Part shown: positions 44,158 to 55,872 of the stretch, piece by piece
Numbering within the stretch: the stretch's first letter is position 1
How the letters are laid out: the number at the start of each line of letters is the position of its first letter
Assembly: GCA_000442125.1 (NCBI GenBank)
Contig: KE546965.1
Location: 1,798,001-1,862,000, forward strand
Origin: Opeltia flavorubescens
Lineage: Eukaryota; Ascomycota; Lecanoromycetes; Teloschistales; Teloschistaceae
Reading direction: 5' to 3'
DNA length: 64,000 nt
The notes under the pieces: model-generated
Seen by the model: only the letters and a program-made list of their open reading frames with translations
Told to the model about the DNA's origin: nothing
Database searches by the model: none
Made by a program: the position numbers and the translations under genes

Positions 44158-46263
44158 TCAGCTTTGCTGCGCCTGCGCGTATCGCTGTTCCTCTCTTTCG
44201 TTTTCGTGCGAAGTAGAATCCTGCTGCTGCTGTTGTTTCGACTCACTGACTTGCTGGGCTGCCGCTGAAAGTTGTATCAGTGCGTCCCTTTCCTTATCGC
44301 TTTGTTCGGTGTCTCTTTGCAATTCCTCATCGTCCTGTCGAGGATGAGCATCATAACCAAAGGCGACTCCTTTGACATTCACACTCTGAAAGCCATTTGT
44401 GCCAGTCGATGGCCGGCTCCCGTATTCTATTCCAGAAGCAAAGATGGTTGATGCTCGATTATCCAGTTCTCCAGGCGGAGAAGGTAATGCTTGAGAATGT
44501 TCATGATCATTCCCTGTGTGTCCTGGTGTTGGGTAATCGGGCACTGATCGATAGCTTGTCGTATTAGCAGCTGGTGGAGAAGTGATGGTCTCTGCTTGGT
44601 GTCCTCGCTCGTGGTCGAGATCTTCTTCATCACCACTTCCTTCCTCTCCAAGCAGCTCCTCATCCCGAACTCCTCTGTCATCTTCTCGGACAAAATCCCT
44701 CTTTGGCGGATTACGATGGCTGATAGTAGGTAAATCTCTATATGGATCCCTGGATCTTTCTCTCTCCCCCCCACTACCTACGTCCATAGCGTCTTCCTTT
44801 GATGACCGTAGAACCAAAGGATTGTCGATAAGCTCTTGCTCGATGACATCTTTCCAAGAGCACTTAGCATGCTTCTTGGTACATCCCATGCAAGCAGTCA
44901 GATTCTTCAAACAGTCCATGTGCAGACGCCTGCAGCGATCACACGGTGGCTGGACGCGGTCTCCACGGTTCAACTGCTCCATACGTGCCATCATATCGCT
45001 CTTGTACGGCCCGCTGTCATCGAATCGATCTTGTTGCGTGGACTTGGAGAACGGAAGGAGGTTGGAAGGGGTATGAGGAATGGGAACAGGCGAGCCCGTG
45101 GTCTGTACTAGATTCCCAGGATCGACATTTGGGTCGGAACCGTGTTTTGACTTGGCTTTGGTAACAGAGATCGGGCGTCCTGTCGCCGATAGCCTGCTCT
45201 GACCTTGGTCTAGTGCCGCCGCTCGTTCGCTATTCGTAAAGAACTTACTGAGAAGCTCAGCACGAGTGGCAGCAGAAGCGGTGTGTAGCAATGTTCCATT
45301 GGACGATCGACCAGACAGGAGAGCTTCCGGGAGTGACGCGCTACCATTGTAGAAATCGTAGTCATTCTTCACGTCCGAGTTCGATGGCCGTTGATTGACA
45401 GCGACGAATCCGGAGGTTGGTGATGCAGATAGTCTTTGTTGGCCATAGCCTCGGGGACTACCTGACGATGCAGGGTTTCGAGTCATAGAATCATCACTTG
45501 CCGCAGCTTCCGCCTCTCGCCGGCTGATGATGGCATTCTTGCGGTTTTTGAGACGGTGGTTGAGTTGACGGGCTCGAGCCGATACTACAGGTATGTCAGA
45601 CGGCAGATATTATAGTCTCCGAAAGTACGAATACCTACCTTGGTCCGCTAGCTGGACGACTTGACCTATGCTCTTTTCGAGAATCTCTAGGGTTCCCAGC
45701 TCCTTCTCCTCGTCTTCCACTATTGGTTGGGGAGGGATCAGCTTTTGTGGCATGCCGGAAGCGATCAGCACGTAGTCCTCTTCGGTGATCTCGACTCGAC
45801 TTTGTTTTGTATAAAATTGGCACACACGCACGCCGTCCCTCATTTTTTCGAGGTTGAATTGCTCTGGCTTATTGCGAGCAAATTCGACAACGTCAAGCCA
45901 GCCGACGGTAGTGCCTTCCTTCCCGTGAGACTTTAAGACTTTCGGAGGTCCATCGAAGAGCCTTTCAAACCTCTTGATCAGGATGGGTCCAAGTGGTCTA
46001 GCTCCCAGGTTGCCGGCCATACTCTCATGTCGATGGAGCACACCGTCGTAGTCTCCGACCAGGCTGAGGAGGGCCGGAAGAGAATCATCGACGGAGATGA
46101 GCGGTAGGATTTCCTGGTACTGACGGGCGAGGTAGTTGATCTGAAGGTGACTGGAGTGTGTCTTTGCCACCTTGACGGGAGGGGTCGGAGCGTCGACTGA
46201 TGGGCTTCTTTTCCTTTTCGCAGTGACACTGTCAGCAGGCAGCGGAGAATCTAAGGTTTCCAT
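44158..46263 (-). CDS. Zn2Cys6 zinc-cluster protein with conserved N-terminal domain
   Basis: Exons 46263-45639 and 45584-44158 are joined over a 54-nt intron, giving 683 residues. The first ATG is at 46263; the frame stays open upstream for about 165 nt without an ATG, so a further 5' exon is possible. The N-terminal 240 residues form a conserved block (LQINYLARQYQEILPLISVDD, NLGARPLGPILIKRFERLF, then VSARARQLNHRLKNRKNAII). The zinc cluster sits in mid-protein near residues 425-452: Cys-x2-Cys-x6-Cys-x5-Cys-x2-Cys-x5-Cys, starting CDRCRRLHMDC. The C-terminus is Ser/Glu-rich with a short polyglutamine run. Zinc clusters of this spacing normally bind DNA. Likely nuclear regulator; targets unknown. 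Confidence 0.87.
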
Positions 46264-46923
46264 GGGAAGAGGTGCTGTGGGTATGGAGTATTCAAAGGAG
46301 GGCAAGGCGATCGGAAGTGCGAGTGCTTGAGGGTGTGGAAGCGGCGGTGGACGGGTTTTTGCGCGAAGGGCGGAAGAGTAGCGGTGGGGAATGAAGCTCT
46401 TCAGATGGGCTTGTAACTGCGATCAAGCGATAGCTTACTTTGGAATGTGAACAGCAACATGCTGACAGGTAGAGGGGAGAAGAACGAAGAGGAAGGAGAT
46501 GGGGGGGCAGTGAGGGTCTGGTATGGACGAAGCCGTCGTCAGCCCTGGCACCACAAGCACCACCCACCCCTTCCCTTCGTTCCGGTACCCGAGGCACTCA
46601 AGCGGAAAAGCGGCGGCTCCAAGCCTCGGACTGAAGCCGACACTGTGAGTAACGGATGGACATGTCACATCTCCGGTTGGTGGGAAAGCTGATTAGAGAG
46701 GGTCTTCCCACGCTGTCCCACACACAGTTTGAGAATGTCCCCGAACGCCGATTGAATTATCGCGGATCATTTCCTAAAAGCACGGTGGAGCTGAGCTGTC
46801 TTGCGTGGTGAGGCACAAGCCGCCCAGTGTCAAGCTTAGTCAGCAGCCCCATGTACACCATTCCCGCAGTGATCGCCTTTTCCCCGTTAATAGAATAGAT
46901 CATGAAGCTCCTCATGTCCACCA
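46264..46923. promoter_or_regulatory. Divergent promoter region, zinc-cluster gene / LSM7
   Basis: About 660 bp between the two start codons. It contains G-rich/C-rich stretches and a minus-strand frame open into the zinc-cluster gene without an ATG. No specific site is recognised. Confidence 0.45.
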
Positions 46924-47430
46924 ATGTCAGAACGCGCTAGTTTCCGCGGTGGCCGTGGAGGCAGAGGAGGAGGTGAGCAGCGGGGTGGGCGAGGAGGAGG
47001 AGCATCCCGTGGAGGCGCCGCTCAGGGTCAAGCTGAGAAACCGAAGAAGGAAAATATCCTCGATTTGACAAAATATATGGACAAAGAGATTACCGTCAAG
47101 TTTAATGGTGGCCGAGAAGGTATGGAAACCCCTCCAGGATGTAAAGTCCGGCACTGACCCATCTGTCCAGTTGTCGGCACATTAAAAGGGTACGATCAAT
47201 TAATGAACTTGGTGTTGGATGATGTCAAAGAGACTCTGAGAGGTACAGCATTGCTCCTTTCAATGAACCCTGCTATTTACCCCATTCTGAAGCTTTTCCC
47301 AGATGATGATGGCAATGAAACCACTCGCCCTCTTGGCCTTATCGTTGCCCGTGGCACCCTTCTTGTCCTCATATCGCCCCTCGATGGTAGCGAGCAGATC
47401 GATAATCCGTTCACTCAAAGCGAAGAGTGA
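46924..47430 (+). CDS. LSM7: U6 snRNA-associated Sm-like protein LSm7
   Basis: Exons 46924-47119, 47171-47242 and 47303-47430 give 131 residues from the ATG at 46924. Residues 1-35 are an RGG-rich tail (FRGGRGGRGGG), from memory common in LSm7 of filamentous fungi but absent from yeast. The Sm fold follows. Sm1 is ILDLTKYMDKEITVKFNGGREV with GTLKGYDQLMNLVLDDV. Sm2 is RPLGLIVARGTLLVLISP. LSm7 belongs to the Lsm1-7 ring (cytoplasmic mRNA decapping) and the Lsm2-8 ring (U6 snRNA binding in splicing). Introns are 51 and 60 nt and all junctions are in phase. Transcription is divergent from the zinc-cluster gene. Confidence 0.95.
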
Positions 47431-48028
47431 GACTGTGATTAATTCGTGGTCGGAGCATTGGTTCAAAGCCAGTCAAGTGCAGTAGGCGAAGAAACCGGGG
47501 AACAACCAAGAATTTGATTTGGCATATCAAATCTTCTACTGCCCTTGGTGGGTACCTTGGAATCTCCAATAATACCTGCTCATATATTAGTATATGACGA
47601 TTTTAGAGCTTGAAAAAGAGAAATATCATCCAAGATTCAGAACTCCGGTTCTCGAGTAGAAGAGAACGCCTTGAGGGGAAGTGTCTTTTCACGCATTGAA
47701 TATATCCTGGATCCATGCCCAATCTATAACACCATTTTCGACTCTATTTCGTGCAACTTGCGTGAAGTATATTTTCTGCCATTGGCTGCTTACGATAGGA
47801 ACGGCCTTGGTGGTTTCCAATAGTTGATATCATGCATGACACATCGATCTCTTTGAAGCGAGACTCTTCTATAGAAATGGATGGTTGCGTCAAGTTCCCT
47901 AGGTGCTATGTTGTAGGTTTCTTGACGCTCGAGGTTATCCACTAGTCATTTACAGATTACTTATTCAAGACAGTTCGAAGGTAATCCAACCCAGATTCCA
48001 GTTCCACGCTTTAATGCCAAACAGTAAT
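47431..48028. other. Intergenic, convergent 3' ends
   Basis: About 600 bp between the LSM7 stop and the GT71 gene stop. AT-rich; no gene or repeat seen. Confidence 0.5.
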
Positions 48029-49610
48029 TCATGAGCACATCCTTTCCGATCCCCCCTCCCATCTCGATACAACTCCAAATGTCCTATCGATGTGTCTCCT
48101 TGTCCGATGGCAGATGTCCTCTTCACTAAATACACCCACACAAGCCACTCTCTCCATGACTCTCCAGATATCCTTCTCGGTATCGAGGTTGCCCATATTG
48201 TTCAACCCATCCTGAGTCTTGGTAGCAAAGATCCTGTCTCCATAGTTCAGCTGCTCCCAAATATTGCTTTTATGATTGGAGATAGAGCCCTTGAAAGTCA
48301 CCTCTTCCTCTTTAAGCCGTTGTTCAGTCGACAGTGCGGAAATATCCTCAGCGCATTCGCCGCACATCAGTCGACGGACGCTTAATTTGATGAAATTGCT
48401 ATGTAGGAACAGTGGCATGAATTTGCTTTCATGTGTAGGGTCCGCTTGCATCATCGCCATGCCAGTGCCCATTCCATGTCCAGTGCCGTCATTGTAGTAC
48501 TGGGTTTCCAAGTGGTGTGATATCATAGTCCAATTTGCCTTTAAAGCTCGTAAAGCTGTCGGAAATGTATCTTTATCACCCCATCCAGGACCCCCTTGGG
48601 TGAACAGGGTGTAAAAATAGGTTGGCCCGAAGTAATTGTAATATGCTGACAGACAAAGCGACTAATGGTATTAGCAAAGGATTAGATAAGAAATGCCCGG
48701 AATGTCTTCACGATACCTTCCAATGCTTCTCTTTATTCCACAACATCTGTCCAGATTCTGCTGTTTTGAAGTGAGGGACGGTGTTTGACTTCCTAGGAGC
48801 CTGACCTGTGATGAAGGGAGTAAAAGGGGATTCGGTAGCGAACCAGTAATCGGGCCATAGAACAGCGCCAGTGTTCATATAGGCTGGTGCATCAAAGACA
48901 TGGTCTGGATTGATAACAGGCAGGCTATCAGCGTCTAGATAGAGCACTTCTTCGAAAGATGAGAACATAATAGCCGGGATTTTCAGCTGGTAATGATGCG
49001 AGAAGGCAGACATGTCCGATAAGTAGTCACTGACAAAGCGGCAAGCAACTCCCTGTGACGACAGCTCCTCGCACCAACCCTCCTTCTCTTCAATGGGATC
49101 TATCATCCAGACCTCTACCGGAAGGCGACTGCCTAGAAGACGGATCATGCCGAGCGTCGTGGCAGCGATCTCCGAGTACTTGCCGCCAGCGAGGATGACA
49201 ATTCCACGGCCTGCAAAAGCTCCGACTGGATGATTAGGAAGGCTCTTGACTACGGCAGTATGCTCATTTCGCATGATCATGGCTTCGGGGATGCTCATCC
49301 CCAGGTAGTCGGCCAATACACGGGCGGAACGAGTTATCACCTTTCCGGCCTCGAATGGGTGATAATTCAAATCCAGATTTGGGGGGTGAGCTTCGAATAT
49401 GTCCTGGAGCTGATCCCATTGTTCCGATACTTCGGTTGAAGTCTCGTGGATGGGAGGGAAGGCTGCCGACTCGCAAGGCCATTCGTCATCTTGAAGGAAC
49501 GAGACTTGAGGATCGAACGAGAGGCGAGGATGGCAAACTTTGAGGATCAATAGTATGACAAGAATGCAACCCAGGGTTCTCTTGGAACGGCAACTGGTAT
49601 AAGGCCGCAT
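48029..49610 (-). CDS. GT71 alpha-1,2-mannosyltransferase (MNN2-like), type II membrane protein
   Basis: Exons 49610-48717 and 48661-48029 give 508 residues from the ATG at 49610; the longer frame begins only with TTG. A basic N-terminus (MRPYTSCRSKR) and a membrane anchor at about residues 12-26 give type II Golgi topology. The catalytic domain contains AGRGIVILAGGKY, GSRLPVEVWMID, the metal-binding DxD motif in LYLDADSLPV, and NTGAVLWPDYWF. After the intron come GPGWGDKDTFPTAL and the late DGTGHGMGTGMAMMQADP segment. The pattern matches GT71 enzymes such as MNN2/MNN5 that add alpha-1,2-mannose branches to mannoproteins. Intron 55 nt, phase 0. It is divergent from the patatin gene. Confidence 0.9.
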
Positions 49611-50778
49611 AGAAAAGCTCCTCAATTCAGAAAGGACGAGACGAGCTATCAACAGTCAAAGGAGTAGGAATTCACATTTGATGACAAGAAAAACTAAGGA
49701 TGATATGAATGGTATTTCTTTTTTGAAACCGCTACATTTCACTTCACATCTTCGAGCGGCGACGCCCTACTCTAGAGTGTTACACGATCCTGAGTTGTCT
49801 ACTAGCGCTTGGCGGAAGAACAGGACGATGCCTGGATGCGACCCGAGCGTTTCGGTAATAAATAGAAAACATCTGCACCGAGAAATTGTAAATTCAGACC
49901 GGGAATTGTTGTGCTTGTAAGCAATAGTAGAGAATTTAAGTAATTAGGAAAAGTTGGTAAGGAGGATTTGTAGGAATAATCGGAGGATTAGCAAAACGGA
50001 GTATGAGGTGTGAAGATGGTTGTTGGCGACCTATTGTGTGGCGCCGCACTAGTCAGGGGTGGAAAGACAGGGGCCTCCAACCGAGGACGCGGGGACGTCG
50101 CTTTAATGCGAAGACGCATCAATAATTTGTAACCCACCTCCAAAGCCTTGTCATACAATTTCACTGATAATGCGTACTGGAAGAGGTGGTGAGCTTCGTT
50201 CCAATGGTCGACCGTAAAGTAATCAAACGATACCAGATGTGGAACATGTATAATCTAAAATTGTAAGCAATGCGAGTTATTAAAGGAGCTCTATCCTCAG
50301 GGACACCTCATGGCGGTTGCCGACCCACCATGATGGAGTTCAGCCCCAGTGGAGGGGAGATGTTGTCGTGTTGGAGTGTTTGATAGCTTCTTGAGTGGTC
50401 AGACAATCGTCCGGATGAAGCAGGCCCAAGACACACATTCAGCGAACCTGCAGGATACAGCCTCGCGAATTTGGCTCCTAAGACCTTCCAGGATGGGCGC
50501 TCATCTCGGATGGAGGTGTGAGATTTGTTCTGACAGGACGTTTATGGCGCCGGAAGCTGGCACGAGAAATCTAGGCTCCTCGGTGGTAGGTCATGGAGGA
50601 AATAGGACATTTCAGCCTCAAGCGTTTACGATAAACAGCACCAGCATGCATAACGTAGCCTTGTGTCATCAAACCCTCGAAAATTTTTCTCTGTGAATTT
50701 AAGTCAGGCTATGATCCAGCCGATCTCCCTCCCTTTTCTTGGTGCAATTTCCCTATACCTTTGGACTAGCCAGCGTTG
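49611..50778. promoter_or_regulatory. Divergent intergenic region, GT71 / patatin gene
   Basis: About 1.17 kb between the two start codons. A 115-codon open frame at 50349-50696 has no recognisable feature. No regulatory site can be named. Confidence 0.45.
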
Positions 50779-53700
50779 ATGGCTCAGTTAACCAATCCAC
50801 TACAATCAAAGATTAACATTCGTTGCGAAGGTTCTGGATGTACAGGTGCACCCTCTACTCCAAAATCTATCTGTTTAAATTGCAGCTCGACATATTGTGA
50901 CACTTGCTGGGACAAGCAAGGTCCACATCAACCTGGCAAGACTGGTCCTGATGGCCTTCCTCACGAAAAGACCGACAGAGAAATCTACGAGCGGCTACAA
51001 CGGATTCTTGACCCGCCGGAAAGTGTCTCGGAACTTAGTCTTCTACACCAAGAAGATGAGAGCACTACTTGGTTTGGTATAGAAAAGGACCTCAATGGCC
51101 CTCCAGTCTTTCAAGACCATGGCCGTTTCGCCGCTCTCATGGCTGATACGAGGCAACCAAATGCTGGCGTGAGATACCCTCAATTGGTCTCTTTTGTTGG
51201 GGAAACAGGTGAGCATTGCTCGAACTGGGGCATATTATCCCCCAAAATCTAAAACATGGACTATAGGAGCTGGAAAGAGCACTCTAATTAAGATGCTTGT
51301 GTCCCTGAAAGAGCATAAACTTCAAATGCATGCCGATTTACCATTCGAAAGTCCGGTGGTTGGCTCCATGAAGCATGACAAATCGCCTACTTCTGGTGAT
51401 GTCCATCTTTATGCGGATCCAGAGACTGCGTACACCAGATTACCTATGCTCTATGCTGACTGCGAAGGACTTCAAGGTGGTGAAACGGAGCCTGCAGCCA
51501 ACAAGTTGCGGCAAAAGAACAAGAACAATCACAACAACGTTCAAGGGCGACAACGCTTCTTTAAAAGCCAGCCTCGCGAGCTCGTCTACGCGAAGTCAAA
51601 CAGTGAAGCACGAAACAGAGAGTGGGCTGTCAAAAAAGTGTATCCTCGCCTGCTTTATACCTTCTCAGACGTGATAGTCTTCGTCCTGCGAAACACGAGG
51701 TACGATACTTTCATGGTTTGGTCATGCTAGGCTCACGACATAGGACTTTTGAATCATCTGCGCTTACACTACTTCTTGATTGGGCGTCGACGTCGCTCGA
51801 ATCTTCCATCAATCAACCAACAATCCCGCACGCAATCATTGTTCTTAACGCCACAAATCCAGGCATTGATCATGACGAATGGGACATTCCCACGGCAACT
51901 GAGCGCTTGATGCAACACGTCCGCAATGCGGTGTATGAGAACCCCTTCTTTGTCAGATATGCTGAACATTGGCGAAAAAAGGGGAGAAGGATCAACAACA
52001 TGTTGGACCTTGTCCGCTGCTATTATGCAGATATATCTGTTGTCCGTATTCCGGAAAAGGGCCGTTACATGTTGACCAATTCTCAAATCAATAAGCTACA
52101 CCACAAGATTGTTTTGCACTGCGATGCATCGTTCAGCGCGAAGGACGATGCACATATGCTGTCCAATGTTGAAGAGCTGGATGCATACCTCCAAGCAGGT
52201 TTCGACCACTTCACAACAAAAGAAGATCAACCGTTCAATTTCGTTGACGTGGCTCTTCGTAACAATCCTATTCCTCGCGATTTTGGAGACCATATCCTTG
52301 CCATGGCAGCGAAGATCAGAATAGTAACGAAAGTATGTGACGGTCCTCACCTCTTCAAAATTCTCAGCTCCATGGTTGCATCATGCATCTTCACTGATTG
52401 CATAAGAGCAAGCAGACCAGGTAAGAGTATCCTTTTAAAACTCTAGGCGTTGAGGCTTATCTTTTCACCTACAGGCAAAGCTTTGGACCTGTTCGATAAA
52501 TTCTACGCCAATTCTTGTGTGGCAGCGCTTGAGCATTTCTGTGATAAATACTGGCCCTGCAGCTTTGTCAGCAGAAAAGGTAAANCCTGTGTGAATGTTA
52601 AATCTTCGCATGTTGCCAAAGGCCATCAGACTGCGGGCGGCAGAATAATCTCATCCGGGAATTACGTGTCCGCATTTTCCTCCTTTAATTTCTCCAATCA
52701 ATGGACAGTCTTCCTCAAAAGTCAATTGAAGCGAATCGAGGCCGAATTCCACAAAATTCGAAATGCTACCATGCCAAAAAAAGACGACCCTTTGACTGTT
52801 AATGACAGGAGGCTGGCATACGATCTTCACAAAAAATGCATGGGAAGCTTCTTCCGCTCTTACGAAGGATACAGTGCATCAAAATTTATAAGTCTTACCA
52901 CGTGTTATTGTTGTCTTATGGAGGTTCCGGAGCATCCTTTGCAGTGCGGCCACGTGCTATGCACCGTATGCGTCAAAGCATACGGGTATGAGAATGACTC
53001 TCACTCGGTAGTCATGGATTATTGCCCACTTCATCCCGCCAATAACTTTGATAGACCTTGGATCATCCATTTCAAACCAGCGTATGCTGGCGTGAGGGTA
53101 CTTGCACTCGATGGGTTCGTTAGGGTTCTATAAATCAAACTACGGGCCTTGACTAATTGGACACAGTGGCGGCATGCGTGGTATCTTGGAGCTTGAGGTT
53201 CTCAGAGCTGTTGAGCTGGCACTTGGCGGCAAAATCCCGATTCAAGCATTCTTTGATCTCATCGTAGGCACAAGGTTTGTCTCCCCTAGCTAAATATCGA
53301 GCAATTACTGAATCGCTCTTTCAGTACCGGTGGTATCATAGCCCTTGCACTTGGCGTAAAGCAATGGACTATCAATCAGTGTGTCACTGAATTTGTTAGA
53401 CTCTGCGATCAAGCATTTACTCCCCGGGAGTTTAACAATCTTCATGGGCTCCAAGAAGCGACAACTTTGTGGCACGGAAGCAAATACAAAACGAAACCCC
53501 TCCGTGAGGCTCTTCACTCGGCCTTTGGAGAAGAACCGTTGTACGGCGGGAGGCGGAAAGCACATCTGAATTACACTACTCAAGTCGCTGTCACAGCTAC
53601 TTCGGGCACCGGCGAGAAAGGACTGGTCCTGGCAAATTATAGTCGACCTGAAGAGAGCGAGCCAAGCTACAGGTTCGAGTTTCCTCATTATCTACAAATC

Positions 53701-55511
53701 TGGGAAGCAGCAAGTGCCACTTCTGCAGCGCCATCATTTTTCAAGCCATTCTCGACTACTAAATATCCATTTAGAACATACCTTGACGGCGCACTGTATC
53801 ACAACAATCCAGCTAGCGTTGCAAACAATGAAAGGAAGTTTTTGTGGCCTGATGTTGCTGAGAACAGTCCTGATATCCTTCTTTCTCTCGGTACCGGCAA
53901 ATATGGTCGACAGATAGAAGGACAGATAGCGGAACTTGGACCTCTCCCAAGCAAGCAACAACAGACAACACGATCAAGTAACCCGGACATGGCTTCAAAG
54001 TCAAAACGGAAAGCCAAGCCCACGTGGAAGCGAGGAAATTCGTACAAACTTGTAGCTAAGTATTTCAGTGTTCTCGTCAGTCTTCCNCATGCTTTCATGC
54101 TTGACTGTGGTATGTGTTCCGCATGCACAGGACTGACAGGATCAAGGTAAACCGAATCGACAGTATTCTAGATGCAGAGATTGGTTGGAAGCGATTTCGC
54201 AATGACATATCCGACGCAAAGGAAGGACAAGTACTGGAGCCGCGCTTCATCCGCCTGAACTTAGACTTGGGCCGCGAGCCTCCAAGATTAGACGAGAATA
54301 ACAGGCTGGCAGAGCTTCAAGATCTGGGTACACGGTTGCTCAAAACGGATGAATACCGAACCATCATTGAAAGAATAGCTCACATGCTGGTTGCTAGCAC
54401 CTTCTATTTTTTGAAGGAACGGTTCTGGTATAATGAAGACACTGGGACGTGGACTTGTACAGGTACGCATTGCTTTCTCGTATGAAAAGTCCGAACCGTG
54501 CTTGTTGTGCTGACCTGGTTTTAGGGAGAATCGTGTGTCGATTCGAAGGAAAACTCCTGGAATCACGTAGCAATATGCGTGCGCTAGGAGACCATTTACG
54601 ATATCAGCAGTCACCTGGTTATCAACCGTTTTTTACGGTCAAGGGCAAGATCGATGATCCTGACAGACATCAGGCAAGTGGCCGAAATCCTCAGGATATA
54701 GCTATTCTAAGTTGCCATTAGATACCCATTACCGAGAGCATGATTGAGGGGATGATCAACAGAGCAGAATTTCGCTTCAATGACCCTATTACAATAGAGA
54801 TACCGGCCTTGCTTAGCTCTACAACAATCTATCTCAAGATGAGAGGCATTGAAAATGAGCGAACAAGCTTTTATGCTATAAGCGGCTTCCCTAGAAGATT
54901 GATTGCCGAGGATACGATAAATGGTACGTTTAGCTATTAGCATAATGATTAGTCTGACTCAACGTCCAGAAACACGACTTGACAAGCGGGCGGAGCTCAT
55001 CAAAGAGCGCCGCTACGGTCATCTCGCTGTTGCCAATGACCCCAAGGTTGCCGTGTTGGGTAATCGCGATCATGCACCGGAAACGCCGCCAAAAGATATT
55101 CAAGATGACAACAACGATGGGGAAGAAGGTGTACCAGCCACAAGAGACAGCGCCGAGGTTGCCCCCACTGCTACTGCCGGAAAAAGGACTCCCAAACGAG
55201 ACTCTTCCCATTCTCTGGTTTCCCAAAGATCCCGTGGTTCTTCCTCTATGCCAAAGACAACCCAGCAGAGAGATTCAATTGTCGAACTGAGAGCTCAAGC
55301 GCAGAGTGCGGCTCGGGATGGTCATGATGGGTTGATTACGATTGAGGATGGGGATGAACTTGCAAGGAGGATTTCTCCAGCATTAGCGTTGGGTGCTGCT
55401 AGGGTAAGCGTTGGTATGGAGGAACCGAATCTTGAGAGTGACGACTCCGATGGGCCACCCTTAGAGGAAGAGGTAGAAGGGGAGGTGGAAGTGGGAGAGA
55501 AGGATAATTAA
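50779..55511 (+). CDS. Zinc finger / P-loop GTPase-like / RING-like / patatin phospholipase protein
   Basis: Ten exons: 50779-51208, 51267-51699, 51744-52420, 52475-53114, 53167-53274, 53325-54075, 54147-54462, 54525-54673, 54722-54923 and 54970-55511, in phase, giving 1415 residues. Residues 16-62 form a B-box/ZZ-like finger (Cys16, 21, 32, 35, 40, 43; His50, 62). A P-loop GETGAGKS lies near 141-148, with DCEG at 208-211 like the G3 motif of GBP/atlastin-type GTPases. A cysteine-rich RING-like segment (CYCC, CGHVLC, then C and H) is near 660-705. The patatin domain has the oxyanion loop DGGGMRG, the nucleophile motif GTSTGG and DGALYHNNP with the catalytic Asp. The tail is acidic. One undetermined base (52585) makes one residue unknown. 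Related fungal patatin proteins act in germling or heterokaryon death; that role here is inference. Confidence 0.88.
54674..54721 (+). other. GC-AG intron in patatin gene
   Basis: The exon ends CAG, the intron begins GCAAGT and ends CCATTAG, 48 nt. It is the only junction that joins the upstream frame (DDPDRHQ) to the downstream frame (IPITESM) in phase 0. The donor matches the known extended consensus of GC-AG introns. Confidence 0.75.
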
Positions 55512-55872
55512 TTGCGTGATGAAATGATGAGTCATGCCCTGTAATCACTTACCATTATGACCGGACCATACTACTGTACTACATATAAGATTGACTAGAG
55601 TACATATGTGTGCGTTGGGTAAGGACAACGCTGGCTAAAAGTTTGTAAAGCTAAGACTTGGTCTTGTAAAGGCAACAGTAGCGCTCTTCAGCTGGTGCAC
55701 CTTGCGTGGCGGAGAGCTCAGTAATTAGTCCAGGCATCAAAGCGATAACGCAGAAGTCATATATTTACTCAAAATTTCTTTTACTCTCAAAACAATGACC
55801 CCAGCATGGGAGCAAATATGGCAGACATCGGCTTGAGAAAAATATGGATAAGATTGAAACGACTCATTATGC
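55512..55872. other. Intergenic, convergent 3' ends
   Basis: About 360 bp between the patatin gene stop and the end of the small membrane-protein gene. Nothing recognised. Confidence 0.5.

Noticed and set aside
50349-50696. Plus-strand open frame of 115 codons upstream of the patatin gene
   Set aside because: No start context, signal peptide or known motif. It may be leader sequence but not a supported gene.
6757-54087. Isolated undetermined bases at 6757, 11965, 22505, 52585 and 54087
   Set aside because: Single N calls look like assembly or polishing ambiguities. Only 52585 falls in an exon and affects one residue; it is not evidence of a biological feature.
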